60,000 nucleotides of DNA from Membranipora membranacea (lineage: Eukaryota > Bryozoa > Gymnolaemata > Cheilostomatida > Membraniporidae), in the NCBI GenBank assembly GCA_914767715.1, contig OU612072.1, positions 22,322,001-22,382,000 on the forward strand, given 5' to 3'. Both the position numbers and the translations under genes were made by a program. The notes beneath the pieces are model-generated. The model did not search any database. It was not told the DNA's origin and saw nothing but the letters and a program-made list of their open reading frames with translations. Of the stretch, positions 45,501 to 56,823 are shown one piece after another. Each line of letters begins with the position of its first letter. Position 1 is the stretch's first letter.

Positions 45501-48500
45501 ACCTAAATTAGCCAGAACCTAGTGCCTTTACATTAAGTCGGCATAGGTAGAATGAAAGGGGCTGACTTAATTCAGCTCCCTTCATTCTACCTAGTCAGCT
45601 AAACCTGAAGCTGAACTTAACTCAGCTGATATTTACTCCTCATGCGTATATCAGTCTACTTTTACTTACGATGGAGATTTGGGGCCGGACGAGGGAGCTA
45701 CAATCTGCAGTTCCTGAACAGGCCTCTGATTTGGGTCACATTTCTCAAGCACTTTACGTCTCATGATCTTAGCGAGCGTCAGTTCTCCCTCCCTTACCAA
45801 CTCTGTGACTAGCTTCAATAATCTCAGGCTAATAGCCTCTTTTAGTTCGCTGGATCTGTATAATGGTAGATGACATAAATAGCGTTGTGTGAAAATAGTA
45901 TTGAAGTTATTTCCGATCTTTGTTTTTCAGAGAAATCTTGCTCAGGATGTCAAATGATCTGACACCAACCTAGCCTAGTCACACAGCTACTTTTTTGTAC
46001 CATGTGACAAGCTACCACCAACCCGTCATTGTCATCTATATCTGATTCTGCAGCCAATTTATGCCTCTTGTAAATCCATTGTGGTGTCTCAAATTTACTA
46101 AGTACATATCGAGACTAAAGACTGGTTCACATTGTCCCAGATAGCGTTGGGATGGCTTCTGGGATGCTGATCCCAAATGGTCCCAGAAAGAGTATGTCTT
46201 TTGTTTACATTGCAAAACTGATCCCAGATAGTCCCAGATCATCCCAATGTTGTATTCACATAGTACCAAGATGAGAAATGCGTCTGTGTCATTAACGGGA
46301 AAGTTCCTAAACGTCAAACTTTTCCGTTGCTGACCCAGACTCATTTCGATCGTGTCGTATTCATATTCACAATGTCTGGGTTGGCTGCAATGGACAATGT
46401 GAACTAGGCTTAACAGCCTGCTCAACTACAGGCAAATGCTACTTTAACTTCGGTTTTAAGCACTGCAATGACTAAATAAGGAATCAACGTTCTAATCAAC
46501 TTTTATGAGAGAAGAGAATAACGAAATAATGAGACTTACGTCAGCTCATCCAGAACTCTGACGAGGAGGGAGAAGGCGTTTCTGGACAATCTCTTCTTAG
46601 AGACATCTTTAGAGTGAGCAAACTTGTTATATCTGTATAGCAGTTTATCTATGAGATCTTCTGGTGTGAGGAATGTCCTGTAGGTCGTCAGAAAAGCCTC
46701 CTGATACATGAAATCTAAAATAGAGACAGCAGGTAAAATATATATCAGGGCAACTACATTGTCATTACCTGCTTGGCTGGTTTTATTTTAGGTCTAATTA
46801 TGCATTAATTTTGGGCATATGGACTTGAAGGTAAGGTCAATATTATGTTAGCATGTATTGTAGTTCTGTTCAGCCCAAATCAGTAACCAACAGGTCCTCA
46901 GTTTCAAGAGTTAAATTCAAAATCTAAAAAAGGCGAAAATTGTGTCATATATGGAACAAATTGTGGTAAATGCCGATAAAAGCAATTTTCCTCTACAAAT
47001 TTGTGGCTTTCTAAGATATAAGTAAAAAGAATCATTTCTATATAGGTCAAGTCTTAAATAATGGCTAGCCTATGTTTGGAGACTGAAATAGTGTAAGCAA
47101 AGATTATAACATTGAACTCCCAAGCCTCCTCAAAGATACCAGTGAAGTCCTTACATAAATATTCTATTTATGATCATAGGTTTACCTGTAAGCGCAATGA
47201 AAAGAAGAAACCTAATGAATATCTACGAAGCCAAGTGGGGTGTTAAACCAAACCAGACAATTATTGCTGCCCATATAGTAATCAATTCATACTTTGGCAG
47301 CTTATTGTTCCAACTTAGAAAGACAGGATCTATGATTTTCAATAAGATTAGTCCTAATAGATTAGATGATTAATGTAAATTAATCGCAAATAGTAAGGCT
47401 TTTCCCAACAATCAATTAAATTTCCCATAAAGTTAGCTTTGCAAATAAATTTGCTTCTTGGGAACACGTAAATAAAACGGGTAAAATACAAAAGTAAGAG
47501 GATCTGAGTTAACCCAGAACTAAATAAAGACATAAATATACTAGCAGCGCTGACGCATTAAAGATAAGCTGAGCAGAGCCAGATCACCATGTCTCAGACA
47601 GATCACCATGCCTCAGACAAATATCAACTAACCTCGCAGGAAACCAAGAGAAATACTACCTAACTTGATCATGGTGAAGTAAGATTGATCAGATTTTATA
47701 CTGAAATGCAATATTTGAGCTTTCCCCTCCCTCTCTCTCCCCAAATGTGAACCTAATTAAATAAGGAGGCTTCATTCCGAAGCTGACCTGTTTGATAACT
47801 TAGAGTCAAGGACAATCTCAGAATCCCGCATGAGAACGGGAGGGTTTTTGATGGATATTTTTGCATTCGGATTGCTCAAGCGCCATCTTAACATTTCTAA
47901 TCGGTTGGCATATCCAGTTATCATAGCCTGGTCACGCTGCTACTTTTTGGGTTTAGGGAAACCAAAAATGTAGGGGTTGTAGCGGCTTTAGTTATTTTAC
48001 AAGTGGTTATAAGTGAGGTTTGTGTTATTTACTCTAAATCAACAAATCAACTCAACTGTAGTGAAATGTAAGGTCAGATTACTATGGCTGTCGAAACATC
48101 GAGAAAGCTGTGCAGCATGTTATTGAAGAGAGGCTATTCCAGCAATATTCCCATAATGCAATTCATCACATTCTGGGCCTATCGACAACTACTCGCCTCT
48201 GCTGAGCATGCAAAAGGAGACTCACTGCAAATTAACATGCCAGAGCTAAACGGACTGAACTGATGCTCAAGGACAGATTCTGAGCAGAAATGTTTGCAAG
48301 ATGCATACTGCTTGCAGATCGACTCTGTGATACGAGTCTCTCTGCACCGTAGCGACAATGCCACAAACTGGCCCAATTGACCTAATTACACTTTGCTTAT
48401 AGAAGCTCACTTTTAACCAGTTCGGGCCGGTTCAGAACTATAATTTAGGAACTCAAGTACATTTGAATTAGTTCAGTCGCTACGGTGCAAAGATAACCAG

Positions 48501-51500
48501 CCTGAATTGATTGGTGCATATGCGCAAAGTGTGAAAGATGAGCAGCACATTGGTGCGCAACCAAAACGTCAATCAGCAGAGATAAATCATATGAGGGATC
48601 AATGTAGCACTGCATTCGTAAGCGAGAAAATTGTAAAGTTTCTCATTCAGTGAGGGGATAGCTGCTAGGAGTTTAGGTGAATCCTCTCAAAATACAAATT
48701 CTGTAGACCTCACCCTATGGGCGTTCAACGCCAAGAAAAATAACATTTAAGTGCAAGTGATCCAAGATTTGCCCTCTAAATTCAGCCACATCATAGAAAA
48801 GAAACCCTGATATAAGTAATACCAATATCCCACTATATATGTGAAAGTGTTAGATTTTTGCCTGAGTGCCCTGTCTGCTTCAATAAGGGATTGATTGAAA
48901 TCACTTGGGCACACAGGCTAGTTAGATATAGAAACATGATCTAAAAACTACACCCGATACAGTCTTCAATTTTCTCTGTTCAAGACACTTACACAGATGT
49001 AATTTTTAGAACCTAGAATTAAATATCAGCCAGTTGATTGTAACCTTGTCTCCCAGCCCATAACCAACATGCACGACATGAATAATTTATGCCTATGAGC
49101 TCTTGGTCATCCCTGTGACTGTATACCTTTATAGACGTTGACACAGACCCCACAAAATGAGCATTCAGCACCCCACCTGGTGATACTGCACGCCCTCTCT
49201 CAAACAATCTTTGCTCAAATACGTCCCTGACACCTAATTTTTGGATTTTTCAAGTCTTTTACATCTGGAGGTCCAAGTTTCAAATAACTGTGACCAACAT
49301 TTGAGGAATAATGATCTGAAGTAGAAGTGCTGGCTCAATTGGTAAGAAAACGTTTTATTCACAAACCTTACCTTAGCAAGACGCTACGGTCGAGCTAACA
49401 TTACCGCAATTACTGTACTAAGCCGACCATTGAGTGTGTCTGTTGTTGTTTTCTCCCCATGAAACACTTTTATTGCGTCTTGTAACTCCCTCCCCATTCA
49501 ATTGAAGGACATTAACAGGGGGAGGGAGGTGTTGAGTATTTCATAAGGAGAAAACAACAGCAGACAAACTCAATTTCCAGCTTAAAATATAGTCAATGTC
49601 AGAATGTTAGCTCCGCCATTACGTAATCCTGAAATTGGGATCCCCGAAGAGCAAAGTTTTTCGACAAACAAGTCAGCACTTCTGTTTCAGGACATTACTT
49701 CTCTCAAAATAATCACAGAGATTTGAAACTGGGACCTATATATTTGTAAAAAGACAGATAAACAATATATATTAGGTTAGAGCACCCTCTATAATACCCA
49801 CATCATTGTAGTGTCTCCTGTATTGGTTGATATCTAAAGGATATAGTTTTACTCAAGTGGCAGCAGGTGAGATTTTGTACAATTCTGTTTGATCAACAAA
49901 TCCAAGACATTTTATGTATACTTGTGATCTTACAACTTGTAGATCCCTAATGATATAATTATCTTGTCTTGGGATCTAAGAATATTATTAATATTATTCT
50001 TATATCCACAAGACGATTATATCATTAGAGATCTACTGTTAGGGTTACCAAGTGCTCAGATTATCTTTGTCACTTTATTAGCCCTGATTTTTAAACCTGT
50101 TACTGAAAATATTTATAATTTCTCTTCCTGCTAATAGGTTTTGTTTGGAATAATTTGAGCACAGCAGGCTAACTTACTGTCTATAGCTCGCCCTCAAAGA
50201 TTTCCACTGGACTGTATCTTACTAGACAGCGAGTCTTCTACCAGAACATCAGACCAAATATTCCTTCTCTTTCTGACCTGAGTCACTGCTAATAACGTCA
50301 GGATAATAATAACAGTTGAAGTAACGATTTATACATTTAGTGTGTAATCTAAATTAAAGAGATTACTCAGGTTTTACATCTCGTACATATCATGATGTCA
50401 TTTATAGCGGAGGACAGCAAAAGACTGGCTGTTTTTAACAAAACATATTAAATAAAAAAGATTCTATTAGCCCCACTTTGGAGTTGCTTCCCCTCTACAC
50501 GATTGACTACAAGGAGGCATGTGATACAAATTCAGACACACTGGATCCGAGTGAGCTTTGCGTGCATTTCTCATTGTACAAATGTAGTGTTTGATACAAA
50601 TCTTCGTTAAACATACCGCCATCTTCTAGCAGCTTGAACTTGAAAAGTCGAAACAAATCAAGACTACATTCAGCTGAATCAAAAATTTAGAAGCAAAACT
50701 TATAAGGTTACTAGAGAGATATTAAGACTATACACACACTATACCTGCATGCTGCCGCCTGTGAGTAGATAATGATGCCGAGCCGTTTATTTGGAGTTTT
50801 CTCTTCTTACCGCTAATATAAACTCTGTCATCACTCAGCTCCGAGTCTGCATCATCTGAGTCGACTCCTCCTAACCTGACTCTCTCTCTGAATGTGTGAA
50901 GTTGTAAATTGAATCAGCACCAGCCGATATGATGAATGATATATCAATTATGACAACCGAAAAAGCCTGGCTTCTGATAGCACTGGTAGAGATAAGATAA
51001 GATATTAATAAACTGTAGCTATATTAAGAGTCAAGGCTTTTGAAAACAATTTAACGTAACAGTATTTTCGGTATGATATTGAAAAACCAGCGTTGAGTTG
51101 GCTGAAAGCGCAACATCAGCGGCTCATATATCAGCAAGCCGACACACTAAACTGTGTCAAAACAACACTGCTTCATACTCAGATTACTCAGATCTCATAA
51201 ACCTGATAATAGGGTGGTTGCTTACAATTCCTCTCCACTCCTAATATAATCTTTAGAATGCTTCAACATTACAAGTCAAACCAGAAGTCTATCTATGGTC
51301 TAAGACAAATAATATGACACGTTTGTGATAGCTTGGTAGAGAGGGTAGTTAAGCAAACATACAGGCATACCATCACAATATGGGCTAACTTAATCATCAT
51401 CAGACTAGTCTGTCTCAGGTTAGACAACTGATGCCTCTCTGGGAAATTTGTGCTTAGAATGGATTCTGTATCGCTCAAAGATAGCAAATCGAGGCCTTAA

Positions 51501-52160
51501 TCCCAAAATTGTCACCAAACAGGCCCATAATTTGCACAATCTGATTGCCAACAGTATGGAATCAAAACACTCCCTGTTATTGACACTAAACTTCTGCAAA
51601 CAATTTGCCCATCAGGTGACAATCCTGAGAATGAAGCTTTTATTAGTCACCGATACAGAATTCAATGAGTGAACATTTCCCTGACTAGCAGCAGTATGTT
51701 AAACTTTAATGTGACCTGATGACATCATAAGCACACGCTGATGCCCGAATCTTACCCGCACTGATCACGTGATATACTATTGCATGTATTTCTCTGATCG
51801 ATAGAGAGTGAATTAATTCATTTAGCAAGAGTACCATCACAAGGAATTTGGTGTGACGACCCATGTTCAATTTTATTAACTAGGGGTGGGTACATGTTAG
51901 GTACTCATATTAAATTGACTCTAACGATCAGAGATACACATGATAATAGCGTAGTCTCAATGTCAGTGTGAATCTTATCTTCCCTTATACTAACCTTGAG
52001 GTGCTCTGTAGCTCATAGCCGGATTATTCGGCCGAGGCAACGGATCTGGAGCGACGTAAGAACTCTTTGAACTGCCGCCATCATCACTAGCTTTGATCTG
52101 TCCGACTTCCTCGTCACCAGAATCAGTGCTCTCTCCTTCCTTTACTTCCCCGTCCTGCAT
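39443..52160 (-). CDS. RAPGEF1: RAPGEF1-like copy B: compact 405-residue Rap GEF
   Basis: Exons 52160-51995, 46714-46540, 45855-45670, 44767-44636, 43728-43599, 42628-42429, 40793-40662 and 39539-39443 total 1218 nt, an exact multiple of three, with matching phases throughout and a final TAA. The product is an N-terminal 55-residue acidic leader, the REM domain, and a complete CDC25 domain including SPNL-type CPNLVQFTEHFNKMSWW, HLRKHNNFNSLLALLSALDS, EPPCIPYIGLILNDMT and DNFSDHNSSDDEMWERS. The linker exons of copy A are deleted; exon 1 joins the REM exon in phase. This is the only copy in the window whose catalytic region reads open from REM to stop. Confidence 0.8.
40662..40793 (-). CDS. RAPGEF1: Copy B CDC25 domain, segment 4
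   Basis: 132 nt, phase 2 in and 2 out: GLILNDMTIIRLGNTSNLAD, then NFQMRWHLFNVLECLRRFRK. Matches GLILQDLT..H.GN..Y.DGK.NF in C3G. Confidence 0.9.
41353..41716. mobile_element. 364-bp MITE in copy B, same family as 2440-2803
   Basis: Flanked by CCTTCAGCG (41344-41352) and CCTTCAGAG (41717-41725), a 9-bp target duplication with one difference. Inverted relative to the copy A element and the same length. Absent from copy C at the matching place near 55365. Confidence 0.8.
42429..42628 (-). CDS. RAPGEF1: Copy B CDC25 domain, segment 3 (catalytic helices)
   Basis: 200 nt, phase 0 in and 2 out: HLRKHNNFNSLLALLSALDS, then APVSRLDWPRQ and SYRTALSEAEPPCIPY plus AT. NFNS..A.LSAL and the SYR.ALSE block are core exchange-domain motifs; SALDSAP and EPPCIPY are C3G-type. 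Confidence 0.95.
43599..43728 (-). CDS. RAPGEF1: Copy B CDC25 domain, segment 2
   Basis: 130 nt, phase 2 in and 0 out: CPNLVQFTEHFNKMSWWCRN, then AIREKYFIKFVHILK. Corresponds to the NLTQFTEHFNNMSYW segment of C3G. Confidence 0.9.
44636..44767 (-). CDS. RAPGEF1: Copy B CDC25 domain, segment 1
   Basis: 132 nt, reading RVLTLVDFKSHEIAEHLTLI to TWSREQNEEK. Intact. Confidence 0.9.
45670..45855 (-). CDS. RAPGEF1: Copy B REM-to-catalytic linker exon
   Basis: 186 nt, intact, reading SSELKEAISLRLLKLVTELV onward. Phases 2 and 2. Confidence 0.85.
46540..46714 (-). CDS. RAPGEF1: Copy B REM domain exon
   Basis: 175 nt, intact; differs from copy A by a few substitutions (for example FLTPEDL instead of FITPEDL). 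Starts G|AT, so it accepts exon 1 directly in phase. Confidence 0.88.
46715..48941. other. Copy B intron before the REM exon, left part
   Basis: Aligns to copy A 3057-5284 apart from the 232-bp insertion and a 190-bp gap. No exon is seen. Confidence 0.55.
48304..48535. mobile_element. 232-bp insertion specific to copy B
   Basis: AGATG flanks it on both sides (48299-48303 and 48536-48540), while copy A has one AGATG at this point (4676-4680). Internal inverted motifs GCACCGTAGCGA and TCGCTACGGTGC are near the ends. Related sequence lies at 17530-17645. Confidence 0.75.
48942..49018. other. Deletion scar: copy A 5285-10865 replaced by ~75 bp
   Basis: Left of this point B follows A 5270-5284, right of it B follows A 10866 onward. 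The missing 5.6 kb contains copy A exons 3-8 and both tandem arrays. Confidence 0.85.
49939..50036. repeat. Long palindrome, copy B version
   Basis: Counterpart of 11771-11869 with a few mismatches between arms. Confidence 0.8.
50745..50900 (-). pseudogene. Copy B exon 2 relic, acceptor deleted
   Basis: Matches copy A exon 2 up to GAATGTGTGA on the plus strand, then jumps to intron sequence 170 bp further on. The original acceptor and first ~8 codons are gone. A cryptic ATTCAG acceptor would put exon 1 out of frame and reach TAG quickly. Confidence 0.75.
51995..52160 (-). CDS. RAPGEF1: Copy B exon 1
   Basis: Opens MQDGEVKEGESTDSGDEEVG at 52160 and ends YRAPQ plus one base, phase 1. Very close to copy A exon 1. 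Confidence 0.7.
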
Positions 52161-53059
52161 TGTTTATATGTAAGGGGATCAATGCAAGCAACTCTCCTAA
52201 AACAAGATTATCACAATGTTGGCTATCAGGTATTGCGTTCTAAGTTTAGGCCTACGCTATGCGTTGACATTTTATGGTCTTATCTTATGGTAGACAAGTT
52301 ATAACAGTAGACATGATTGAAACTCCCAGCTACAGAGAGGATGTTCAGAACAGAATATATTTTCATTGCAGAATCAGCCAAGTTCGTCGTCTGCAACTCC
52401 TCCCTCCTAGATGGCCCTAGATCTTTAACATGATTCTTTCTATTTTAAAATAGTCTATTAATTAAAATTATGAATGAAGCATGAATTGAATAAGCCTAGA
52501 ACATGGCCCCAAGAAACAACAAATGCAAAAGATTGCTATTAAAAGTATGTTTCTTAATGCCTACTGTGGATCTATATCAGTGGTCACTGCTTGCTTAGAT
52601 AATCATTGTTTGTTTTGTAAAATCTGCTACATACAACGAATTCACAGAAATCCTCCAGCTAGGGCTAGGCTAGTAGGGAAAGCTACTTATCTCAGATCCA
52701 CCACAATGTCAACCATAACTGCGCCATGCATATAAATATTTCACTACAATCACCTCACCTCAAGACTGCACATATGTAGAAAGCTCAATTTGGCTTGTTC
52801 TGCAGACAGTGCATGTATTTTTTCTTCACTCCTCACTATCATTGTCCAGCCTTGACTTTTCTTTTTCAATTGCAACACACTTAGAATAGGAGATAAAAAT
52901 AACCCTCACTTTTGTAACACATGATTTGATTTGCTGCATTATGATATGGAGTATTGGTATAAGTATTCTTAGAGAGAAAAAGTTTGTAGGGCACTCAGGA
53001 TTACTTCATTATCACATCATTTGTGGGGACGTTGACATTTGGAATCTACTGCTTTAAAG
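52161..53059. promoter_or_regulatory. Copy B upstream region, duplicate of the divergent intergenic region
   Basis: Conserved with 14160-15393 but lacking the 331-bp insertion. It places a duplicated AP2S1 exon 1 head-to-head with copy B. Promoter function is inferred from position only. Confidence 0.4.
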
Positions 53060-53062
53060 ATG
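53060..53062 (+). pseudogene. AP2S1: Orphan duplicate of candidate AP2S1 exon 1
   Basis: AAGATG|gtatgt is preserved as at 15394. The duplication ends at about 53490 and no AP2S1 exon follows; the next gene sequence is the 3' end of copy C on the opposite strand. It could at most start a non-functional transcript. Confidence 0.45.
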
Positions 53063-53552
53063 GTATGTGCTAGCAATTGCGATTTGATATAGCCCAATAT
53101 AGAACCAGGCCTATGGAATTAATGCCTGATAGTCATGAGAATGAAATAGTCATGAAGAAATGTATGAAATGAAGCAGTTTTTTTTATTTTTCCTTGCTAA
53201 CTAATAACATCTTAATTAATTTATAAATAGATTTTCTCTCTGCAAATTTGTATAATAATCTTGTAGGGCAGTATGAATGGTTATTTGTATAATTCTGCCC
53301 TACCCATGTTAGTGTACTTGTAGGCATGGTGTCACTCAGCAGGTGGCCACACAATGACTGATTTAACTGTGTGCATGATTTACTATTCAACCAAACTTTA
53401 CCTAAGCTAAGCGCTGACTAACTTACTTGAGTGAGTAGCATGATCACAGACAGTAACCCTACTCTCAGTACAGACTAGCTGAATAATAGCTCTCAATATT
53501 GATTGGCTCCTGTGAGCTTGTAAGCATTTATATTGTCGAGGCGTCTTGCATC

Positions 53553-53700
53553 AGCGATTATCCGATCAGCAGTTACCCAATCAGCGATTATCCGATCGGG
53601 ATTACCCGATCAGCGGTTACCAGATCAGGATTACCCGATCAGCGGATACGCGATCAGCGGTTACCCGTTCAGCGATTACCCGTTCAGCGGTTACCCGATG
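53553..53700. repeat. 15-bp minisatellite, about 10 units, overlapping the copy C stop codon
   Basis: Variants of CGGTTACCCGATCAG. The right-most unit overlaps the last codons of copy C (GNR and TGA at 53686-53684); each further unit repeats an in-frame TGA on the minus strand. Not a CRISPR array: there are no spacers. Confidence 0.9.
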
Positions 53701-53807
53701 GTTTAATCTCTTTAGATCTTTCCCACATTTCATCATCGCTGGAGTTGTGATCACTAAAGTTATCCAAAAACTGCAGAATCTTCGGATCTTTCTTGAACAG
53801 ATAAACT
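53684..53807 (-). CDS. RAPGEF1: Copy C last exon
   Basis: 124 nt: VYLFKKDPKILQFLDNFSDH, then EMWERSKEIKPSGNR and TGA. The KEIKPSGN tail resembles KIKPRN of vertebrate C3G, so this is closer to the ancestral C-terminus than copy B. Confidence 0.85.
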
Positions 53808-54717
53808 CTACAATATACAGGGATATAAGCAAGTGAGAAATAGATATTTCTAATGATAGAAACAACTTACACATTTACAGAGAAAACGGCTCATAAGAAT
53901 AATTCAGTCTTTTGCAGTATTATTTTAGATATTTTGTCTTCCTCCCAAGATGTCTATAAGCTCCCCTTATATGACACAAACTGGGAGGCTGCAATATAAC
54001 ATGCATATTTGATGCTAACATGTACAGTGCCTTTTCCCCGGCACAGTTTTTGCAGCAAACGAGGGAATCTGCATGTTTACTGAAATGATGTCACTGGAAT
54101 TTTCTCTCATGATACACTGCTGTGCAGTCATTAACACAAATAAGGGAAGGGGTGGTGATTTGGCACCCCCTCCCCCCTATTTAGCCGTTATGGTGATTCT
54201 AAGATCATATTACGTTAGTGTTACCACAACTGTGACTCAATTTTGCAACTTTTGAAAGTAATTGCAAGTAAAAGTTTGTTTCACCCTCGAGGTGTCTCTC
54301 CATTTTCGGAGGGGTAAAACTCGATTCTTAATATTCCAAAGCAAATGACGACTAGTTGTGTCTCCCAAAACAAAGCTGATCAAGAAAGGCTAAATCTGAA
54401 CATGTTCCACTTATATCAGTATCTGCTGATGTGTTTGAAGAATTTTATATTTATATGTAAATTTGCACATCATATAAGAAGCCTACATTTATATATAAGT
54501 ACACCAATACGTATATATATACACCAATATACACCAATATATACACCAATATGTATATATATATAGATTCAAATCTGTGCTTTTAAGTGTCATCTGTGTG
54601 TATTTGGCCCCAACTAAGTGTCACTCAAAAATAAGGTGTCATTTTATATCATATTATATATATAAGATCACATATTATATGTAGGTACAGATCCAGTTCT
54701 ATAAGATATCTACTTAC
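53808..54717. other. Copy C last intron
   Basis: Aligns to copy B 39540-40661 with a ~270-bp difference and expanded ATACACCAAT/TATA microsatellite (54480-54560). The short ORF 54073-54255 is present in both copies but lies in the intron and has no features. Confidence 0.5.
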
Positions 54718-54849
54718 GGTTTACGGAATCTCCTCAGACATTCGAGTACATTGAACAGATGCCACCTCATCTGAAAGTTTATATTCCCGTCAGCGAGATT
54801 AGACGTGTTACCCACCCGTATAATAGTCATATCGTTCAATATCAGACCA
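54718..54849 (-). CDS. RAPGEF1: Copy C CDC25 domain, segment 4
   Basis: 132 nt, intact in itself: GLILNDMTIIRVGNTSNLAD onward. Read out of frame if joined to the 198-nt exon upstream. Confidence 0.85.
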
Positions 54850-55908
54850 CTGTAAGAAAAAATGTTCTTATGTTAATAATAATGATAATGGGTTTATTTA
54901 TATACCACTTGATGTAAGCCACAATGGGTAGCGGTTTACTGCGCGGTCACTGGGTCCAAGCACTCCATAGCCAACCCTGACTAATGAGAACCTTCATCTC
55001 ATAAAGCGTTGGTACTCCTTGTTATTATAAACCACAAAATAAATGCAAATGTGACTGACTACTGTATGAGCAACACATCCAGGACCAACTACATTAGAAT
55101 CAGACTAGCACAGGCCGAGCAAGCTTTGAGAAACGGCAGAGTACAAGTGGCTCATAAATTATCAGAAGCCTGGAGAGTTGTGAGCCATTTTCTGACACGG
55201 GTATACTTATAATGTAAAAGTTTGTTTCACAGAATTAAACCCTTCTCATAGAATGGAAATATTAGCATAACCCTATCCAATTAAAACACTCAACACAGGG
55301 GCTGATCTGACAATGATCTCATTGGCTGTCCATACTAGCTTGCAGAATGTAGCCTGGGAAATAGTCTTGAAATTCTACTCGGGACTGGCTAATTTTGCAA
55401 GCCCTTTGTATGTCAAAATAAAGCTTATAATGCTATTCCATATATTATGGATTTCGGAAGTTTGTTTCCTTTCTTTTACCTCACCAAATTATAAGCCACT
55501 CGACACTTATTTTAAGTGATTATGACAAACAGCTTCTTACATTAACTATTGTTGTTACCCGAGTATGCTTCTAGTGGTGCACAACAATAATAGATTGATT
55601 GTGAGAGGAACAACAGGTTTCTTGGTGTAATTCTGAAGTTCTCCACCTTGTTTAGAATACTGCTCAAGGTGGCCCAGTTTTCAAAGTTGAGATAACAATG
55701 TACTCAAAAGGTACTCTTTTTTCCAAATATTGAAATTAGAACCATTTTAGGACCTTCTCATTATAACTATGATAGAAAATCAGATGAAACTGGGCCAGAG
55801 GCTGTTTATGAGCTAAGGCCAGTATTCTGAAATAAACTGAGAACTCTAGAAAGATACCAAAGCACCTGTTTCTCTGATAATTAAGCTTTTATTGTTGTGT
55901 ACCACTAG

Positions 55909-56461
55909 CCTTGTCACGCGGCCACTGGTTTTGGATTTTTTGGTTCTTTGGGTGGCCTTGTATTTCTCGGTATAGTATCAGTAGTTGTCTTCTGCTGTTT
56001 TAGCTCTAATCTTCACCACTTTGAGCTTTGTCTTTTTCTCTGTTCCATAGGCAAATATATCAACTTTGTCATTTATCATATTCAAAATATATTTAAATAA
56101 GTTGATTTCACTACATATTGCAGTAATAATGTGAAAACATCGCTAAGTTGAAGAAAATTTTAAACGCCCATGAGTATGACCATGACCTTGACCTTGATCA
56201 TGGGTGGTTTAAATTTTTTTTAACTTAGCCATGTTTTCACATTATTACTGCAATATTTAATGCAATCAACTTATTTATATTTATTTTGAATATGACAAAT
56301 GACAGAGTTAATTAATTTGCCTATGGAACAGAGAAAAAGTCAAAGCTCAAAGTGGTGAAGATTTGAGCTAAAACAGCAGAAGACAACTACCGATACTATA
56401 CCGAGAAATACAAGGCCACCCAAAGAACAGAAAAATCCAAAACCAGTGGCCGCATGACAAG
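55909..56461. mobile_element. 553-bp foldback MITE specific to copy C
   Basis: Arms of about 255 bp are inverted copies, ending CCTTGTCACGCGGCCACTGG and CCAGTGGCCGCATGACAAG, around a centre near 56185. Copy B lacks it (near 42280). A small palindrome with a similar end motif (AGCCTTATTCACGCGGCCAC) at about 1167-1222 is present in all three copies. Confidence 0.85.
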
Positions 56462-56625
56462 TCTAGTGTATCACTACAAGCATACTTTTGTGACGGCGGT
56501 GAGCGTTACTGCTGTACAATAGATATTATTCACACTTTTTCAAGGCTTGCTCCAATTCATTAAACATGGTAGTACGGAGTTGCGTCCTATCATTCACACA
56601 CTTCTACTAGGGACATATAACTTAC

Positions 56626-56823
56626 ATAAGGTATACAGGGAGGTTCTGCTTCACTGAGCGCTGTACGGTATGATTTAAAGCTGCTTGTACAATCTATCAG
56701 ATGGAAGTACTCTGATATCATATCCTTCTCCTGTCTCGGCCAGTCGAGTCGACTAACCGGAGCCGAGTCCAGAGCGCTCAGTAACGCCAGCAGTGAGTTA
56801 AAGTTGTTGTGTTTCCGTAAATG
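56626..56823 (-). CDS. RAPGEF1: Copy C CDC25 domain, segment 3, with 2-bp deletion at its end
   Basis: 198 nt; HLRKHNNFNSLLALLSALDS through EPPCIPY as in copy B. The donor is intact but phase changes from 2 to 0. Confidence 0.9.

Noticed and set aside
53499-53836. Repeat-rich ORFs resembling a repetitive surface protein, or a CRISPR array
   Set aside because: A 15-bp tandem repeat without spacers; the real frame is the minus-strand last exon of copy C.
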